From positions 1-22,950 of the forward strand of contig CAJTVK010000072.1 of assembly GCA_910579645.1 (NCBI GenBank): a DNA stretch of 22,950 nt. The letters are read 5' to 3'. The DNA comes from an uncultured Lachnospiraceae bacterium. Lineage in GTDB: Bacteria; Bacillota; Clostridia; Lachnospirales; Lachnospiraceae. The notes under the pieces are model-generated. The model was given only the letters and a program-made list of their open reading frames with translations, did no database searches and had not been told where the DNA came from. Shown here piece by piece: positions 21,676 to 22,950 of the stretch. Position numbers and translations under genes: made by a program. Numbering within the stretch: position 1 is the stretch's first letter; every line of letters begins with the position of its first letter.

Positions 21676-21704
21676 ATTATATTTCATTTACCAGAAAAAT
21701 ACAA
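21676..21704 (-). promoter_or_regulatory. Promoter of the regulator-kinase genes
   Basis: TTGTAT (21699-21704) and TATAAT (21676-21681) on the minus strand are spaced by 17 bp and overlap the last codons of the kinase pseudogene. The leader of about 195 nt is GC-rich, with GGCG/CGCC and CCGGC/GCCGG stems, and holds no convincing gene. Confidence 0.6.
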
Positions 21705-22093
21705 CATCCCATATCCAGTCATTCCCGTAATGGAAGGCACAGTCAGCATGAACATTTCCTTTATACTCATCTCTTCTCTTTTGTAAACGTAGGTTTTCAC
21801 AATATTTCTTACACTGATTCCTAATAATGCAAAACCAATTGCCGAATCAACGTCTTCTGTTTGAAATTCCTGCGGTCTATCCTGCACATGACAATGAACG
21901 CCGACAGTGCCCCTATGCTGTATGCAGCAAAAGTGTTTACCTCTATTGGCACGAAATACAGCATCAGCATAGTGGCAAAATAAGCAATCCCTATACAGGC
22001 CGCCCCCTTTTTATTTACCATGAATGGCTTTGCAAAGCGGAACCGGATATACCCTGTTCCATACATTGCCACTATGGTATAGACCGCCGACAT
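21684..22093 (-). pseudogene. Decayed GHKL sensor-kinase gene, sensor part only
   Basis: Two overlapping frames together give the membrane sensor region of a Lachnospiraceae-type GHKL kinase. The first (from 22093) reads AVYTIVAMYGTGYIRFRF and ends at 21821 after RIDRRNFKQK. The second (to 21684) resumes with ISVRNIVKTYVYKREEMSIK and ends in GMLYFSGK. The two parts are joined out of frame, with the expected middle helices missing, and no kinase domain follows. I base the family call on memory of similar N-termini. It follows a decayed regulator, as in an intact pair. Confidence 0.6.
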
Positions 22094-22120
22094 TGCCTTT
22101 CATATATCCGTGTATTCCAC

Positions 22121-22407
22121 CTATCTTCTCCCTTTCCTCTGGTAATATCTTAAATAGCTTTTCACAAACCCCTGATAATTCTGTTTTGCCATGAGCGCCT
22201 GCCCTTTTTCCAGATAGACGGTTGCTGCATCGTATTTCCTGATATACCCAAAATTCACAAGAAATGACCTATGGGTGCGGTAAAATTCATCCCCTGCTTT
22301 TCTTCCAGCATATCACACATAAACCGGTCATCATCACAAACCGCTATGTAAATTGCATCATGGCATAACAATCCGACAGAAAATTCCTTGGCAATATCAT
22401 GCTCCAT
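22121..22407 (-). pseudogene. Decayed LytTR response-regulator gene with internal deletion
   Basis: From the ATG at 22407 one frame gives a receiver start, IYIAVCDDDRFMCDMLEEK, and then stops at TGA near 22263. The +1 frame continues with DEFYRTHRSFLVNFGYIRKY and ends in SYLRYYQRKGRR at 22121, which is the C-terminal half of a LytTR domain. Most of the receiver and the first half of the LytTR domain are missing, and the join shifts the frame. An extended -10 remains upstream. The gene cannot make a working regulator. Confidence 0.75.
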
Positions 22408-22785
22408 ATGTACCACATCCTTCTTGCAATTTTCTTAATTATATCACATAATTCCGCCTTCAATTGCCCATGCCGTAAACAGCCCTTATTTTGTTGTGAA
22501 AAACACCGACGTTCCATCCGCTTTCGGTACCTGGCTTGTCAACTGGCAGCATCCTTTGGGAGTGATTTGCCTATATGGATAACCCACCCGAAGACATGCG
22601 CCGCATGAGCGAGGATGACCTCAGTGGATTTTTCTTTTTTATTGACATATACTCTCAACGGAAAAGACGGGGCTTTTGCCAACTTTGCGGCAATATTTCG
22701 CTCTCAATATCTTTATGCCGCAAGGATGAGGAAATTTCTTTCTGTCCCCTTTGCACGGCATAATACTGGCAATTTTAGCTTTTGG
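22408..22785. other. Gene-free stretch with promoter remnant and possible mobile-element debris
   Basis: On the minus strand an extended -10 TGATATAAT (22438-22446) precedes the decayed regulator. On the plus strand short fragments read like broken coding sequence, for example VVKNTDVPSAFGTWLVNWQ (about 22495-22551) and, in another frame, NPPEDMRRMSEDDL (about 22578-22619). The second recalls tails of conjugative-element proteins, but only weakly. No intact gene is supported. Confidence 0.35.
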
Positions 22786-22950
22786 TTAATGGATATGTTC
22801 ATCGTAAAAATCTAAAAAATTCTCGAACAACTGCAAATCCAATGAATTACACCATTTTTCCCTGTCAAGGTTTTGATATATATAATTAGCTTTATCCTCC
22901 GAAAACCGTTCCCTGTTTTCCTCTGTGTTATAGTCATAGTCAAGCGTTTT
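22786..22950 (-). CDS. C-terminus of an unrecognised protein (partial)
   Basis: The minus-strand frame is open from the right edge to a TAA at 22786-22788 and gives 54 residues rich in Asp, Glu, Asn and aromatics. It begins KTLDYDYNTEENRERFSEDK and ends LFENFLDFYDEHIH. Composition is that of a soluble acidic protein. No motif is recognised, and the start lies outside the window. Confidence 0.55.
   Translation of the reverse strand, partial: KTLDYDYNTEENRERFSEDKANYIYQNLDREKWCNSLDLQLFENFLDFYDEHIH

Noticed and set aside
21684..22093. AgrB-like peptide processing protease
   Set aside because: The frames are hydrophobic, but the conserved His and Cys of AgrB are absent, and the sequence fits the membrane sensor of GHKL kinases better.

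Overview
The window looks like chromosomal DNA of a Clostridia species, most likely Lachnospiraceae. The gene families are typical of that group: a MarathonRT-like group IIC intron protein, long-form HPF, LytTR/GHKL two-component genes and an SH3b-NlpC/P60 hydrolase. Intergenic DNA is AT-rich, starts carry strong GGAGG-type ribosome sites, and promoters are TTGACA/TATAAT-like. No taxonomic search was possible. Every gene I accept lies on the minus strand, so transcription runs from right to left.

Read in transcription order, from high to low coordinates: (1) 22950-21684 is a decayed edge. It holds the C-terminus of an unrecognised protein, then a LytTR response regulator and a GHKL-kinase sensor segment that both have internal deletions and frameshifts. 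(2) 21475-16001 is an intact signalling and transport module: LytTR regulator, GHKL sensor kinase (ATGA overlap), then ABC ATPase and large FtsX-type permease. A 21-bp-period direct repeat upstream of the ABC promoter is a candidate binding site for the regulator. (3) 15850-12187 is a housekeeping run: tRNA-dihydrouridine synthase, GreA, a 65-residue small protein, methylenetetrahydrofolate reductase and a YmfI-like reductase. (4) 11912-9298 holds thioredoxin reductase and a secreted SH3b-NlpC/P60 wall hydrolase whose promoter carries a consensus-like WalR box. (5) 8689-8162 is hpf, preceded by about 450 bp of non-coding DNA with two perfect DnaA boxes and a candidate structured RNA. It is followed by a perfect terminator. 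(6) 8114-6244 is a complete-looking group IIC intron inserted exactly after that terminator's T tract. (7) 6182-5061 is an M23 metallopeptidase. (8) 4758-2467 is a TetR regulator and an MFS efflux pump, each with a matching palindromic operator at its promoter. (9) 2282-73 is a LacI-type regulator and a GH53 endo-galactanase.

The spacers are unusually rich in repeats. There is a MITE-like element with 14-bp terminal inverted repeats and a 6-8 bp direct duplication (4846-5003), with an inverted relative at 10805-10920. A roughly 60-70 bp hairpin element occurs twice (3967-4038 and 19377-19435), each time upstream of a transporter gene. A third dispersed repeat appears at 12-30 and 13037-13055. 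Two spacers consist of short tandem repeats (17-19 bp) that begin at the stop codon of the upstream gene. I see no tRNA, rRNA or CRISPR array.
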